Source: a virus. From it: 33,776 bases of DNA. Below, one piece after another: positions 1 through 6,833 of this stretch. The notes below the pieces were generated by a model. That model was not told the DNA's origin and searched no databases. It worked only from the letters and a program-made list of their open reading frames with translations. The stretch spans positions 1 through 33,776 of IMG/VR virus record IMGVR_UViG_3300011115_000933; one strand, given 5' to 3'. Numbering within the stretch: the stretch's first letter is position 1; each line of letters opens with the position of its first letter. Made by a program: the position numbers and the translations under genes.

Positions 1-485
1 GCACGACAGGTCAGGTTCTTACAGGTGTAACAGGAGCAGATCCCGTTTGGGCATCACCAGCTACTTCTGGCACAGTTACCAGCGTTTCCGTAGTCAGTGC
101 AAACGGTTTAGCAGGGACAGTAGCTAACGCAACAACTACTCCAGAAATCACACTTACAACAACAAGTACAGGTATTTTATCAGGTAATGGTACTGCAATT
201 ACAGGTAGTGCAACGACTAACCATGCAGTTCAAATCGGAAATGCCGGAGGAAGTTTAACTTCAACTGCTGTTGGCACGACAGGTCAGGTTCTTACAGGTG
301 TAACAGGAGCAGATCCCGTTTGGGCATCACCAGCTACTTCTGGCACAGTTACCAGCGTTTCCGTAGTCAGTGCAAACGGTTTAGCAGGGACAGTAGCTAA
401 TGCAACAACTACTCCAGAAATCACACTTACGACAACAAGTACAGGCGTTTTATCAGGTGATGGTACTGCAATTACAGGTAGTGCA
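1..485 (+). repeat. 273-bp (91-codon) in-frame tandem repeat, left block
   Basis: Base 1 and base 274 begin the same sequence, so the period is 273 bp, exactly 91 codons. The match fades at about 485, where the fibre leaves the repeat. The two copies here share GADPV and TTTPE variants. The two copies at the right end of the window share GADPI and TTTPA. Confidence 0.95.
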
Positions 486-1205
486 GTCAGTCAATATAAT
501 GTATTAGTTGGTGGATTAAGCAATTCAATATCATCTGTTGGTCCTGGATCAATAGGTCAAATGTTACAATCTGGTGGAAATGCCGCAAACCCTGCATATA
601 GCACCGCAACTTATCCTTCTACAACAACAGTCAGTCAATTGCTTTATAGTAGTTCTGCCAACGTAGTAGCTGGGTTAGCAACTGTTAATAGTGCAACTCT
701 TGTGACAACAAGTGCTGGTGTTCCAGTCTTTTCATCTTCGATGACAAGTGGACAGATGATTATTGGTTCTACAGGAGCAACACCGGTTGCCGGTAAAATT
801 ACAAGTACCGGTTCAACAATCACTGTTACGTCAGGTGCTGGAACTTTAAACTTAGATGTATTAACCGGTGGTCTTAACTGGAACGAAATAATTAGTGCTG
901 CAACACAAGTGATGTCTGTTCAAAATGGATATGTTACAAGTCGAGTTGCTGGTGTTGTTTATACATTACCAACTACAGCTATTCTAGGTGCTCTGATAAA
1001 GGTAGTGGGTAAACTTGGTATAACAACCATCACACCTAGAGCTAACCAACAGATTTTAATGGGTAGCGCATCTGGAACTGTTGGCGTAACTGGAACTATC
1101 GTTGCAACAAATGTTGGTGACTGCGTGTCATTACGAGTGATCACTTCTGGAACATCTACCGTTTGGCGAGCAGAAAGCTGGGTAGGAAACTGGACAGTAA
1201 ATTGA
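1..1205 (+). CDS. Tail-fibre protein, C-terminal part (5' end lies at the other end of the window)
   Basis: The open frame enters from the left edge (first whole codon at base 3) and stops at 1205. The ATG at 561 is internal, not the start. The first 160 or so codons are one partial and one full copy of a 91-residue Gly/Thr/Ser/Val-rich repeat. After them comes a linker, then a non-repetitive C-terminal domain that starts near NWNEIIS and ends in WRAESWVGNWTVN. A long beta-rich repeat shaft with a compact C-terminal head is the usual plan of a phage receptor-binding fibre. The CDS at 32636-33776 carries the same repeats in the same register and lacks a C-terminus, so the two pieces are very likely one gene. 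The fibre role is inferred from composition and position; no enzymatic motif was seen. Confidence 0.8.
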   Translation, partial: TTGQVLTGVTGADPVWASPATSGTVTSVSVVSANGLAGTVANATTTPEITLTTTSTGILSGNGTAITGSATTNHAVQIGNAGGSLTSTAVGTTGQVLTGVTGADPVWASPATSGTVTSVSVVSANGLAGTVANATTTPEITLTTTSTGVLSGDGTAITGSAVSQYNVLVGGLSNSISSVGPGSIGQMLQSGGNAANPAYSTATYPSTTTVSQLLYSSSANVVAGLATVNSATLVTTSAGVPVFSSSMTSGQMIIGSTGATPVAGKITSTGSTITVTSGAGTLNLDVLTGGLNWNEIISAATQVMSVQNGYVTSRVAGVVYTLPTTAILGALIKVVGKLGITTITPRANQQILMGSASGTVGVTGTIVATNVGDCVSLRVITSGTSTVWRAESWVGNWTVN

Positions 1206-1252
1206 TGGTAATTGGACAGTTATTATATACTCATTATAAATAAGGTAATCAC

Positions 1253-2581
1253 ATGGCTAATCAACAACTTTCAACAAATACTTTCGGATGTGCAAAATGG
1301 ATTGTGTCTAGTGATGCAACTCAAGGTACACATACAACTATAGCAGCAGCTATATCAAGCTCTTCTAGTGGTGATACTATTTTTATTCGTCCGGGAACTT
1401 ATACAGAAAATTTAACATTAAAAGCTGGTGTTAGTTTAACTTCTTATGGATCAGATTCTTCTTTAAATGGTACTGGAGTAATTATTATTTCAGGAACTTG
1501 TACTATGACTACTGCAGGTAGTGTTACAATTTCAGGAATTCAGCTTCAAACAAACTCTGCAGCTTTATTAGCTGTAACCGGATCCGCTGATTCAATAGTT
1601 AATTTGAATAATTGTTATTTGAATTGTTCTAATAATACTGGTGTTACTTTTTCTTCTTCTAGTGCAGCATCAGCTATCAATATTTTTAAGTGCAATGGAA
1701 ATTTAGGAACTACTGGAATTGCTCTTCATACTATGTCTAGCCTTGGAACATTAACTTATTTTGGTTGTAGTTTTTCAAATACTGGATTGTCTACTACAGC
1801 ATCATCAAATTCTGCTGGAATAGTTACTATGCAGTATAGTTATTTTAAATGTGTTTTTTCTACTTCTTCAACAGGTATTTTACTTGGATCTTATTATATT
1901 ATTGATGCGATACTTCTGAATACAACAGGTATAACACTAGCTGGATCGGGTTCGTCCTCAGCAATACACATTACTATAAATTCTGGAACTGCATCATCTG
2001 TTTCTGTTGGAACAGGAACAACTTTAGGACTTTATCAAAGTGATTTATTCTCAAACAACACAAATAATATTACTGGTGCAGGAACTATTAACTTTGGAAG
2101 TTTAAGTTTACATGGAACATTTATTAATAATGTTACTACCCAAGCAGGTGGTGCAATAGTAGGGATTAGAGCTGGAAATCCCCCTTCAGCAGCATTTATT
2201 GGGGAAGTTATAAATAATTTTGTAGCTTTTGCATCTGCTGTATCTATAACTACTGGTAGTACTGTTAATATCACAAGTGTAACATTAACACCAGGAGTTT
2301 GGAATTTAAGTTCTCTAGTTGGTTTTGCTGGAGGTGCAATAACTGGTACTAGTTTTAGATCAAGTATATCTTCTGCTTCTGCTACAATCGATGCAAATTT
2401 TGGTCTGTATACTACTGGAAATAGTTTAGCTCCTACAGCACTTCAGAACCAACATCAAGCTATACCACCTGTTAGAATAAATTTAAGTTCTTCAACAACG
2501 TATTATTTAACTGCTTATGCGGTTTATACCGTAGGTTCTGTAACTGCTTATGGTAGTATTAATGCTTACCGTGTTGGTTAA
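1253..2581 (+). CDS. Tail spike / fibre with predicted parallel beta-helix
   Basis: 442 residues, starting at ATG after AAGGTAATCAC, 47 bp beyond the preceding fibre gene and on the same strand. Residues 25-60 read like the entry of a pectate-lyase-type beta-helix (TIAAAISSSSSGDTIFIRPG, then GTYTENLTLK). Ser/Thr/Asn-rich strands with short turns follow to about residue 290. The last 120 residues (from about NFVAFASAV) look like a separate beta-sandwich receptor-binding domain. No catalytic residues can be assigned, so either a binding spike or a depolymerase is possible. As the last gene of the rightward fibre cluster, it probably forms an outer adhesin. Confidence 0.7.
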   Translation: MANQQLSTNTFGCAKWIVSSDATQGTHTTIAAAISSSSSGDTIFIRPGTYTENLTLKAGVSLTSYGSDSSLNGTGVIIISGTCTMTTAGSVTISGIQLQTNSAALLAVTGSADSIVNLNNCYLNCSNNTGVTFSSSSAASAINIFKCNGNLGTTGIALHTMSSLGTLTYFGCSFSNTGLSTTASSNSAGIVTMQYSYFKCVFSTSSTGILLGSYYIIDAILLNTTGITLAGSGSSSAIHITINSGTASSVSVGTGTTLGLYQSDLFSNNTNNITGAGTINFGSLSLHGTFINNVTTQAGGAIVGIRAGNPPSAAFIGEVINNFVAFASAVSITTGSTVNITSVTLTPGVWNLSSLVGFAGGAITGTSFRSSISSASATIDANFGLYTTGNSLAPTALQNQHQAIPPVRINLSSSTTYYLTAYAVYTVGSVTAYGSINAYRVG

Positions 2582-2606
2582 ATTATTTTATTGCAACTCG
2601 CCTTGA

Positions 2607-2768
2607 CTAATAGCATCCAGTACAATGCGGTAGATCATGTAAATATTCTGTTTTACAATATGGGCATATTTTTGGTTTTGATTTCAATACTTCATTTTTG
2701 ACATTCACATCGTCTTTGATCTGTGATTGAAATTCCTTGTCGTCTTTCTTGATGTGTTTTACTAACAT
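2607..2768 (-). CDS. Small zinc-finger protein with KDDKEF motif (53 aa)
   Basis: Reads leftward from ATG at 2768 to TAG at 2607. The N-terminal half, KHIKKDDKEFQSQIKDD, closely matches KHMAKDDKEFRGQIKDD in the 57-residue protein at 21375-21548. The C-terminal half adds a CPYC...CTGC pair that could bind zinc. The gene faces the tail-spike gene, with 25 bp between the stops. The Shine-Dalgarno is poor, so the evidence is the match to a second gene in the window. It is probably the last gene of the leftward early block. Function unknown. Confidence 0.6.
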   Translation of the reverse strand: MLVKHIKKDDKEFQSQIKDDVNVKNEVLKSKPKICPYCKTEYLHDLPHCTGCY

Positions 2769-2848
2769 ATTTTTTTTACTGCTTTTAAGGTTTGTTAATT
2801 ACATTTCCAACGTTTAAGTGATGCAGCCTTTGCCTTTGAATCGATAAC

Positions 2849-2983
2849 TTAGTACTTATTATTTTTTTTCATTTTAGAGTTTAACATTATTGAACCATCA
2901 GGCATCTTATGCATCTTTGATGTTGCCTTCTTAACAGGCTTCTTCATTGGTTTCATTGGTGTTTTTTTTATTGGTGTTGCCAT
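2849..2983 (-). CDS. Small Lys/Met/Pro-rich basic protein (44 aa)
   Basis: ATG at 2983 follows AGGGAAACTT, a good Shine-Dalgarno; an in-frame ATG 15 bp upstream (2998) is an alternative start. The product begins MATPIKKTPMKPMKKPVKKA, continues through a MHKMPDGS turn and ends KKNNKY. It is strongly basic with no cysteines, suggesting nucleic-acid or capsid association. It lies among other tiny basic genes on the same strand. Function unknown. Confidence 0.55.
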   Translation of the reverse strand: MATPIKKTPMKPMKKPVKKATSKMHKMPDGSIMLNSKMKKNNKY

Positions 2984-3106
2984 AAGTTTCCCTTTCATTT
3001 TTTTGTATCGTTAGCGAATTTTTCAAACTGCTTAGCGAGTAGTTTTAATCTATCGTCTAAAGCAACTTGAATTGACTTTTTTAATTTAATTTTTTATAAA
3101 CAAACT

Positions 3107-3238
3107 TTATTTCTTCTTGGACTTTCCCGCTTTGCTAAAAGCTATTGCTATGGATTGTTTCTGCGGTTTTCCTGATCGAATTTCCGTCGCTATGTTTTTT
3201 GATATCGTTTTTTTCGAATTTCCTTTTTTTAAAGGCAT
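3107..3238 (-). CDS. Small basic phage protein, [16 protein letters not shown] type (43 aa)
   Basis: ATG at 3238, TAA at 3107. The product starts [20 protein letters not shown], followed by [18 protein letters not shown] and a lysine tail. I recognise this pattern (KKG-SKKTIS-N-EI-GKPQKQ-AIA) from short proteins that recur in phage and prophage genomes; I believe they fall in a DUF6496-like family, though the number is from memory. Function is not established. It sits between another tiny basic gene and a lipoprotein gene on the same strand. Confidence 0.65.
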   Translation of the reverse strand: MPLKKGNSKKTISKNIATEIRSGKPQKQSIAIAFSKAGKSKKK

Positions 3239-3270
3239 AATTAATCCATTTTTTTTTATGTAAATCGGTT

Positions 3271-3453
3271 TTATAATGTAGGTTTTGGTAAAACACTTAC
3301 AGGAATATTAACGCTTGTGCTGGGAGATACTGTATCTGTCTCATCAACAACATCAGAAGCTTGACCTTGTGTATGCACTATCGTGATTGACATGGTACAT
3401 GATGTTAGAATAAATAGTGAAAGGGTTACCCAAATCAATAATAATTTTTTCAT
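3271..3453 (-). CDS. Small predicted lipoprotein (60 aa)
   Basis: The frame is open to 3504, but the ATG at 3453 has the AGAGGA Shine-Dalgarno and begins a clean signal peptide: MKK, a hydrophobic core and lipobox LTSC near residue 19. The mature part starts [20 protein letters not shown] and ends in a Pro/Val-rich tail. Lipidation at the cysteine would anchor it to a membrane. Its mature start resembles that of the lipoprotein at 3764-3922 (SCT-h-I/F, then QG, then an acidic Thr/Ser-rich tail). Small phage lipoproteins can be outer-membrane spanins or superinfection-exclusion factors; nothing here decides which. Confidence 0.7.
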   Translation of the reverse strand: MKKLLLIWVTLSLFILTSCTMSITIVHTQGQASDVVDETDTVSPSTSVNIPVSVLPKPTL

Positions 3454-3564
3454 TGCGTTTTTCCTCTTTATGGTTAATAATTTCGTTTTATTAAACATAT
3501 ACAAAAAATTTTTATAACAGAAAAGATTTATTTACAGATAGGTTAAAAATAGACCGTAAGCAGG

Positions 3565-3828
3565 GTGCAAAAATTAAAAAGATTGAAAAAAAGAAATAGA
3601 ATAAAAAATAAGCGTTTTTCTCTTCAGCAACTTGAAGAAGCGTTTTCAAATGGCAATATAACTTTCGTTCAGTTTATAGAAGTAATCATAGATAATTTTG
3701 GAAAAGTTCACGGAAAAGAAATTCTGTTTACAAATCTGGAATTATCTATGAAACTTGATAATCTTACAGAGAAGGAATGTGAAGATTCGCGTCAATCTTT
3801 GAATCAGTTTTTAGAGTCTGATCCATAA
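3565..3828 (+). CDS. Hypothetical basic/acidic protein (87 aa), GTG start
   Basis: The only rightward candidate between leftward genes. It starts at GTG 3565; a TTG at 3583 is an alternative, and neither has a convincing Shine-Dalgarno. The first 20 residues are very basic (KLKRLKKRNRIKNKRF). The rest is amphipathic with many acidic residues (FSLQQLEEAFSNGN..., LTEKECEDSRQSLNQF). Its last 65 bp overlap, antisense, the end of the better-supported lipoprotein gene at 3764-3922. The helical pattern looks protein-like but no family was recognised. Confidence 0.4.
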   Translation: MQKLKRLKKRNRIKNKRFSLQQLEEAFSNGNITFVQFIEVIIDNFGKVHGKEILFTNLELSMKLDNLTEKECEDSRQSLNQFLESDP

Positions 3829-3922
3829 ATTCATATACGTTTCCTTGAGCTTCAATTTCATTAAAGGTTAGTGTGCATGAACACATTAGGTACGCACCTA
3901 ATAAAATTAATGCTTGTTTCAT
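3764..3922 (-). CDS. Second small predicted lipoprotein (52 aa), translationally coupled to the exonuclease
   Basis: ATG at 3922 overlaps the TGA of the exonuclease gene (ATGA), and GGAGGG lies just upstream inside that gene, a strong coupling signal. The product begins MKQALILLGAYLMCSCTLTF: a short basic start, a hydrophobic core and cysteines at 14 and 16 that can serve as lipobox. The mature part (CTLTFNEIEAQGNVYEFMDQ, then TLKTDSKID) follows the pattern of the lipoprotein at 3271-3453. The pair looks like diverged paralogues. The 3' end overlaps the doubtful rightward gene at 3565-3828. Confidence 0.65.
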   Translation of the reverse strand: MKQALILLGAYLMCSCTLTFNEIEAQGNVYEFMDQTLKTDSKIDANLHIPSL

Positions 3923-4785
3923 TTTCCCTCCAATCTGATTGTCCAGACTATTGTCATACTTTTTCTATATTTATCTAAATCCACACCTTTTAACTCCGGT
4001 ATATCTTTATATTGAACCTGTCCCTTTGGTGTTGTCTTTGTTATCTTTATTCCGTTTCCCGAACAATCCTCATCACCGCAAAGCTCTATTATTTTTTTTC
4101 GTAGATAATCCTTCTTGTTTTCCAGTGCCTTTAATTGAACATCGCAATCTCTATATTGATCTGAATAATCATTAAAAGATAAAGACCCGCTCATATCTTT
4201 GTAATCTTCTTGAGAAAGCGGGGGAGCTTCAAAAAAGATTATAGATTTCCAGAAGTCTCGAGCTTTAGGTAGATAATCTTTAACAAAGTTAGCGTCCGGT
4301 AAAACTTCTATACAGACACCTTTTTCACCATCGAAAGAGTAGTAATAGCATTTTTCCGCGCCTGTTACTAATAATTGATGCTGCATTTGTGATACATAAT
4401 ATTTTGGGATTTCTCCCTGTAATGCCAAGTCGTGGTTCTTTTTTCCATTTGCCTTTATTTCCAAAATGTATTTACCACACGAACTAATACCATCTAAGGA
4501 AGCGGCTAAAAAATTATACTCTGAGCTTTCCACGCATGCAGGTTGCATGTCGATTCCAAATTCTTCACAGAACGCGTCCAGAGCAACCGATTCAAGCGCT
4601 ATGCCTCTTTCCATAGCCCAATTAGTTTCTTGCTCTTTAACGATCCCTAACTTGCGTTGCCAACACTTGTATTTAGAAGTATAGGGTGAAATATCTAAAA
4701 CTGATGCGGCTTCGGATGCCATAATGTAACCGCGCCTCCAGTTTAACCATTCTTGAGATTTTTGCTTATGTTTAATAATTTTCAT
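3919..4785 (-). CDS. YqaJ-type viral recombinase / lambda-exonuclease-like nuclease
   Basis: 288 residues with the PD-(D/E)XK plan of the YqaJ/lambda exonuclease family. The N-terminal helix WLNWRRGYIMASEAASVL (13-30) is followed by MERGIALE (59-65), the metal-binding aspartate in SLDGI (D98), E-x-K in LEIKA (E109, K111) and QMQHQ (133-137). Such enzymes digest one strand of duplex DNA 5'-3' to leave a 3' tail for an annealing partner. The ERF gene directly upstream is that partner: its TGA overlaps this ATG at 4782-4785. Length is usual for phage members. Together they form a Red-like recombination pair, useful for repair and for building concatemers. Confidence 0.88.
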   Translation of the reverse strand: MKIIKHKQKSQEWLNWRRGYIMASEAASVLDISPYTSKYKCWQRKLGIVKEQETNWAMERGIALESVALDAFCEEFGIDMQPACVESSEYNFLAASLDGISSCGKYILEIKANGKKNHDLALQGEIPKYYVSQMQHQLLVTGAEKCYYYSFDGEKGVCIEVLPDANFVKDYLPKARDFWKSIIFFEAPPLSQEDYKDMSGSLSFNDYSDQYRDCDVQLKALENKKDYLRKKIIELCGDEDCSGNGIKITKTTPKGQVQYKDIPELKGVDLDKYRKSMTIVWTIRLEGK

Positions 4786-5444
4786 TCTTTACTTTTCAAA
4801 TCCTCAAAATATTTTAGACAATTATTAAATTTAATCTTAACATCTTCATACGCGCTTTCGTTAAGAGATTCAATATCTTTTGTTTTATATATCCCAATCA
4901 TCCAAGAATCTAATTTATTTTTTAAATCATCAGAAACCTTCATATACATTTCTTTTAATACCAAAACTTGGTGAATAGACATGTTTTTTGGGGTTACGCA
5001 TTCAGCATATGTAAGTACAGGTTCTTTTTGCTTAGAAGTTCCTCTACCAACAGCAACTTCAGCGTCGTCATCATCATCAGATGAAACAATTCCTAATGCA
5101 GCACATAGAGCATATCTTTTTCCATAAGATGACGCACTACCAACTGCTTGAGCATCCTGTTTAGTTATTGGAATAGATAACGGGCCAAACTCTATCCATT
5201 GACCAGACGTGTGAATAACCCTTGTTGTTATAGAAACAGAGGATTTATCTTCTGTATTCATGTCTTGAAGAATTGTTAATCCTTGTGATGTAGTAGGCAT
5301 TCTAATACAGTCCCAAATAGCTGCTAATGTGCTAAATTTGGATTTAAAATGAGGATTTGCTCCATCTTTTGAAGCGGGTTTAATTTCAGCTTGTGCTACT
5401 GATAAAGCTTTAGCTATTTCATTTATATTTTCAGATGTTTTCAT
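4782..5444 (-). CDS. ERF-family single-strand annealing protein
   Basis: 220 residues with the conserved ERF core: NPHFKSKFSTLAAI (30-43), HTSGQWIEFGPLSIP (78-92) and the signature QAVGSASSYGKRYALCAALG (99-118), followed by an acidic SSDDDDDAE stretch. The P22 Erf family anneals complementary single strands after resection. The C-terminal part (from about 145) is a separate, less typical helical region. The downstream exonuclease overlaps it by 4 bp. A TATAAT-like -10 on this strand (5474-5479) lies about 30 bp upstream, but its -35 spacing is poor, so it may instead be read from the main leftward promoter near 5957-5985. Confidence 0.88.
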   Translation of the reverse strand: MKTSENINEIAKALSVAQAEIKPASKDGANPHFKSKFSTLAAIWDCIRMPTTSQGLTILQDMNTEDKSSVSITTRVIHTSGQWIEFGPLSIPITKQDAQAVGSASSYGKRYALCAALGIVSSDDDDDAEVAVGRGTSKQKEPVLTYAECVTPKNMSIHQVLVLKEMYMKVSDDLKNKLDSWMIGIYKTKDIESLNESAYEDVKIKFNNCLKYFEDLKSKE

Positions 5445-5553
5445 TTTTTTCTTGGTTGTATATTTATTTTTTGATTATATCTTAATTATTAAAAAGATTT
5501 GCAATCACATGTTTTTTTAAGGTGTAGTTTTTTAAATTTTTTTTTCCTTCAGG

Positions 5554-5579
5554 GGACGTGGGGGTTGTTTCCCACGTCC
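5554..5579. other. Strong GC-rich hairpin between early leftward genes
   Basis: GGACGTGGG (5554-5562) pairs perfectly with CCCACGTCC (5571-5579) around an 8-base loop. This is far more GC-rich than its surroundings. It lies between the small gene ending at 5583 and the ERF gene. No U-run follows it on the minus strand, where the neighbours are read, so it is not a standard intrinsic terminator. An RNA-stability or processing element, or a protein-binding palindrome, fits better. Confidence 0.6.
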
Positions 5580-5582
5580 TGT

Positions 5583-5714
5583 CTATTTATAGTTTGTCAT
5601 AAGACAGTAATCACATGAATTACAGCTTTCATATCTGCAATCTGTTATTTTCTTGCTATAGTCTTCTTGATCTTTTACATATTCTTCTTCTTCTTCTTCT
5701 TCTTCATATATCAT
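5583..5714 (-). CDS. Small acidic, cysteine-rich protein (43 aa)
   Basis: ATG at 5714 overlaps the stop of the upstream gene as ATGA, and the frame ends at TAG 5583. The product is MIY followed by eight glutamates, then YVKDQEDYSKKITDCRYESC and NSCDYCLMTNYK. The CRYESC/CDYC pattern supplies four cysteines and could hold a zinc or another metal. The poly-Glu run comes from a GAA triplet tract, so its length may vary between relatives. Coupling to the upstream gene supports it as real. Function unknown. Confidence 0.6.
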   Translation of the reverse strand: MIYEEEEEEEEYVKDQEDYSKKITDCRYESCNSCDYCLMTNYK

Positions 5715-5893
5715 AGTGCTATCCCATAAAGGTAATCTAGTTCTTGTAATTGATTAGCATGTTTGAACATCTCATAAGATATATTTTCAAGATATTGTGA
5801 GTATGGTGTGTTGTAATTTTCTGGTCTATTTGCAGCATTTTCTAATGTTGCACTCATTATTCTAAGATTTTCAATAGCTTGCTTGGCGTTCAT
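5711..5893 (-). CDS. Small early protein (60 aa)
   Basis: The frame is open to 6037, but that would run through the divergent promoter. The ATG at 5893 is preceded by AAAGAGGATAG, a good Shine-Dalgarno, and gives MNAKQAIENLRIMSATLENA with a helical NYNTPYSQYLENISYEMFKH core. It is the first gene behind the predicted leftward early promoter (5957-5985), with a leader of about 57 bases, and is coupled to the next gene. No family recognised; an early host-directed or regulatory protein is a guess from position only. Confidence 0.65.
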   Translation of the reverse strand: MNAKQAIENLRIMSATLENAANRPENYNTPYSQYLENISYEMFKHANQLQELDYLYGIAL

Positions 5894-5917
5894 TCTATCC
5901 TCTTTTTTTATTTTTTG

Positions 5918-5946
5918 TTGACATAAATTGTATCGATAAATATCGT
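5918..5946 (+). promoter_or_regulatory. Rightward early promoter
   Basis: Consensus -35 TTGACA (5918-5923), a 17-bp spacer, then TATCGT (5941-5946) as -10. The expected start near 5953 gives a leader of about 59 bases before the GTG at 6012. It would drive the Cro-like gene and the replication block. Confidence 0.6.
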
Positions 5947-5956
5947 TGTATTCATG

Positions 5957-5985
5957 AATATAACCAAACATGTAATTTATATCAA
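5957..5985 (-). promoter_or_regulatory. Leftward early promoter
   Basis: On the minus strand, TTGATA (5985-5980), a 17-bp spacer, then TATATT (5962-5957). The expected start near 5950 lies about 57 bases before the ATG at 5893. It would drive the small early genes, ERF protein, exonuclease and lipoprotein genes. Confidence 0.6.
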
Positions 5986-6011
5986 CAAAAAAGAAATTAA
6001 AAGGAAAGAAA

Positions 6012-6365
6012 GTGAATATAAAAGAATATCTTGACAAACACCTAACCAGTAGAAAACGATTCGCAGATAAGGTTGGAATTAACTCTGTAACGTTTTATAG
6101 AATTGTAAAAGGATTAAACACGCCATCGTTAAAATTAGCTATTTTAATAGAAAAAGCAACTGACGGTCAGGTAACGGTCTATAGTTGGGCTAATGAAGAA
6201 AATGTTGCTATAAAGAAAGAGGTGAAGGCTAAGATTGAGAAGATAATAAGTATAAAGAAAAAGAAAAAGATTCTAAATTCTTCATCTCGTTTAAGTGCTT
6301 CTATAAGCTCTTGTAAGACTTCTCGCATTAAAAAACCTCTTTCTTCTCACAATGTCAAAGATTAA
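6012..6365 (+). CDS. Cro/CI-like helix-turn-helix regulator
   Basis: 117 residues from GTG 6012, behind AAGGAAAG. Residues 1-60 form a lambda-repressor-type HTH: RKRFADKVGINSVTFYRIVK (turn around G23), then NTPSLKLAILIEKATDGQVT. It probably represses one or both of the divergent early promoters immediately upstream. After about residue 62 the protein becomes a Lys/Ser-rich tail with no recognisable domain. The opposite strand of that part holds an open frame for a small membrane protein (6179-6328). No separate CI-type repressor or integrase was found, so a lysogenic switch is not shown. Confidence 0.75.
   Translation: MNIKEYLDKHLTSRKRFADKVGINSVTFYRIVKGLNTPSLKLAILIEKATDGQVTVYSWANEENVAIKKEVKAKIEKIISIKKKKKILNSSSRLSASISSCKTSRIKKPLSSHNVKD
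6179..6328 (-). CDS. Possible small membrane protein antisense to the regulator tail (49 aa)
   Basis: ATG at 6328 follows AGAGGTTTTTTA and the frame ends at TAG 6179. The product has an amphipathic N-terminus (MREVLQELIEALKRDEEFR) and one hydrophobic segment (about residues 20-43, rich in Phe/Ile/Leu), then SSLAQL. This is a reasonable single-pass membrane protein with a Shine-Dalgarno. The antisense of a Lys-rich tract always looks hydrophobic, however, and no dedicated promoter was seen. Either this gene or the C-terminal half of the regulator frame may be spurious. Confidence 0.35.
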   Translation of the reverse strand: MREVLQELIEALKRDEEFRIFFFFFILIIFSILAFTSFFIATFSSLAQL

Positions 6366-6575
6366 ATTTAAATAAAAGAAAATTCTCGAGATAAAATATA
6401 TAAATTAGTTGAATAAATATATATAAAAATATTATGAAAGGTGAGAAAACCGACGCCAATCGATTTTCCCAAGGATAGTCTTAGTTTAAAGCACTGAATA
6501 ACAACAAACAGAGATAAAAACAGAACCAGGACGGTTATATTTTATTTATATCCGTTTTTAAAAACAACAAAATAT
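6366..6575 (+). promoter_or_regulatory. Structured intergenic leader ending in a terminator-like hairpin
   Basis: No gene seen in these 210 bp. After a very AT-rich start there is an imperfect hairpin around 6443-6469 (GAAAA and CCGA facing TCGA and TTTTC). A second hairpin has ACGG (6531-6534) pairing with CCGT (6552-6555), extended by TATA/TATA, and is followed by a run of five T. The latter has intrinsic-terminator form just before the gene at 6576, so it may end or attenuate the regulator transcript. Confidence 0.4.
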
Positions 6576-6833
6576 ATGAATAAAATAAATAGTTACCCTC
6601 CTTTTGATAATCTTCTACAAATTCTAAAAAACTGCCCAAAGTCTGCTCTGTTGTATTGTCAGCTATGGGATTTAAAAAATTCTAAAAACGAAGTGCATAT
6701 TGATAAACTCAAAGTGCAAGACGTTTTTTGTATTTCTCATACGTTATTTAAAAACACATGTTTACCGATTGCAAAAGATGGTCTTATTTCTTTTAAAAAA
6801 AACAATTTAAAATATGTTGTGGAATTCATTTAG
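6576..6833 (+). CDS. Hypothetical early protein (85 aa)
   Basis: Starts MNKINSYPPFDNLLQILKNC and ends LKYVVEFI. The leader is A-rich without a clear Shine-Dalgarno. The middle (SALLYCQLWDLKNSKNEVHI, then DKLKVQDVFCISHTLFKN) resembles a winged-helix unit, with helices followed by a two-strand wing (LISFKKNN, YVVEFI). That suggests a small DNA-binding protein, but the resemblance is weak. It lies between two hairpin-rich gaps in the early rightward block, before the replication initiator. Confidence 0.6.
   Translation: MNKINSYPPFDNLLQILKNCPKSALLYCQLWDLKNSKNEVHIDKLKVQDVFCISHTLFKNTCLPIAKDGLISFKKNNLKYVVEFI

Larger units (their letters stand above)
5915..5988. promoter_or_regulatory. Early divergent control region with candidate operators
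   Basis: The 119-bp gap between the leftward early gene and the Cro-like gene is framed by inverted arms, TTGTTGACATAAATT (5915-5929) and AATTTATATCAACAA (5974-5988), complementary except for one base. The arms contain the two -35 boxes, so both promoters have similar upstream elements. Near the centre is a perfect 12-bp palindrome, TATTCATGAATA (5949-5960), overlapping the leftward -10 and the rightward start region. The adjacent Cro-like protein is the obvious candidate to bind here; that is inference. Confidence 0.65.

Noticed and set aside
2995-3084. Stop-to-stop leftward frame (VALDDRLKLLAKQFEKFAND and flanks) ending at ATGA before the 44-residue gene
   Set aside because: It looks like a helix and its stop overlaps an ATG, but there is no usable start codon and it is only 28 codons. 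It could be a decayed gene; not enough to call.
5554-5579. Intrinsic terminator at the GC-rich hairpin
   Set aside because: No U-run follows it in the leftward direction of the neighbouring genes. The A/T tract is on the wrong side.
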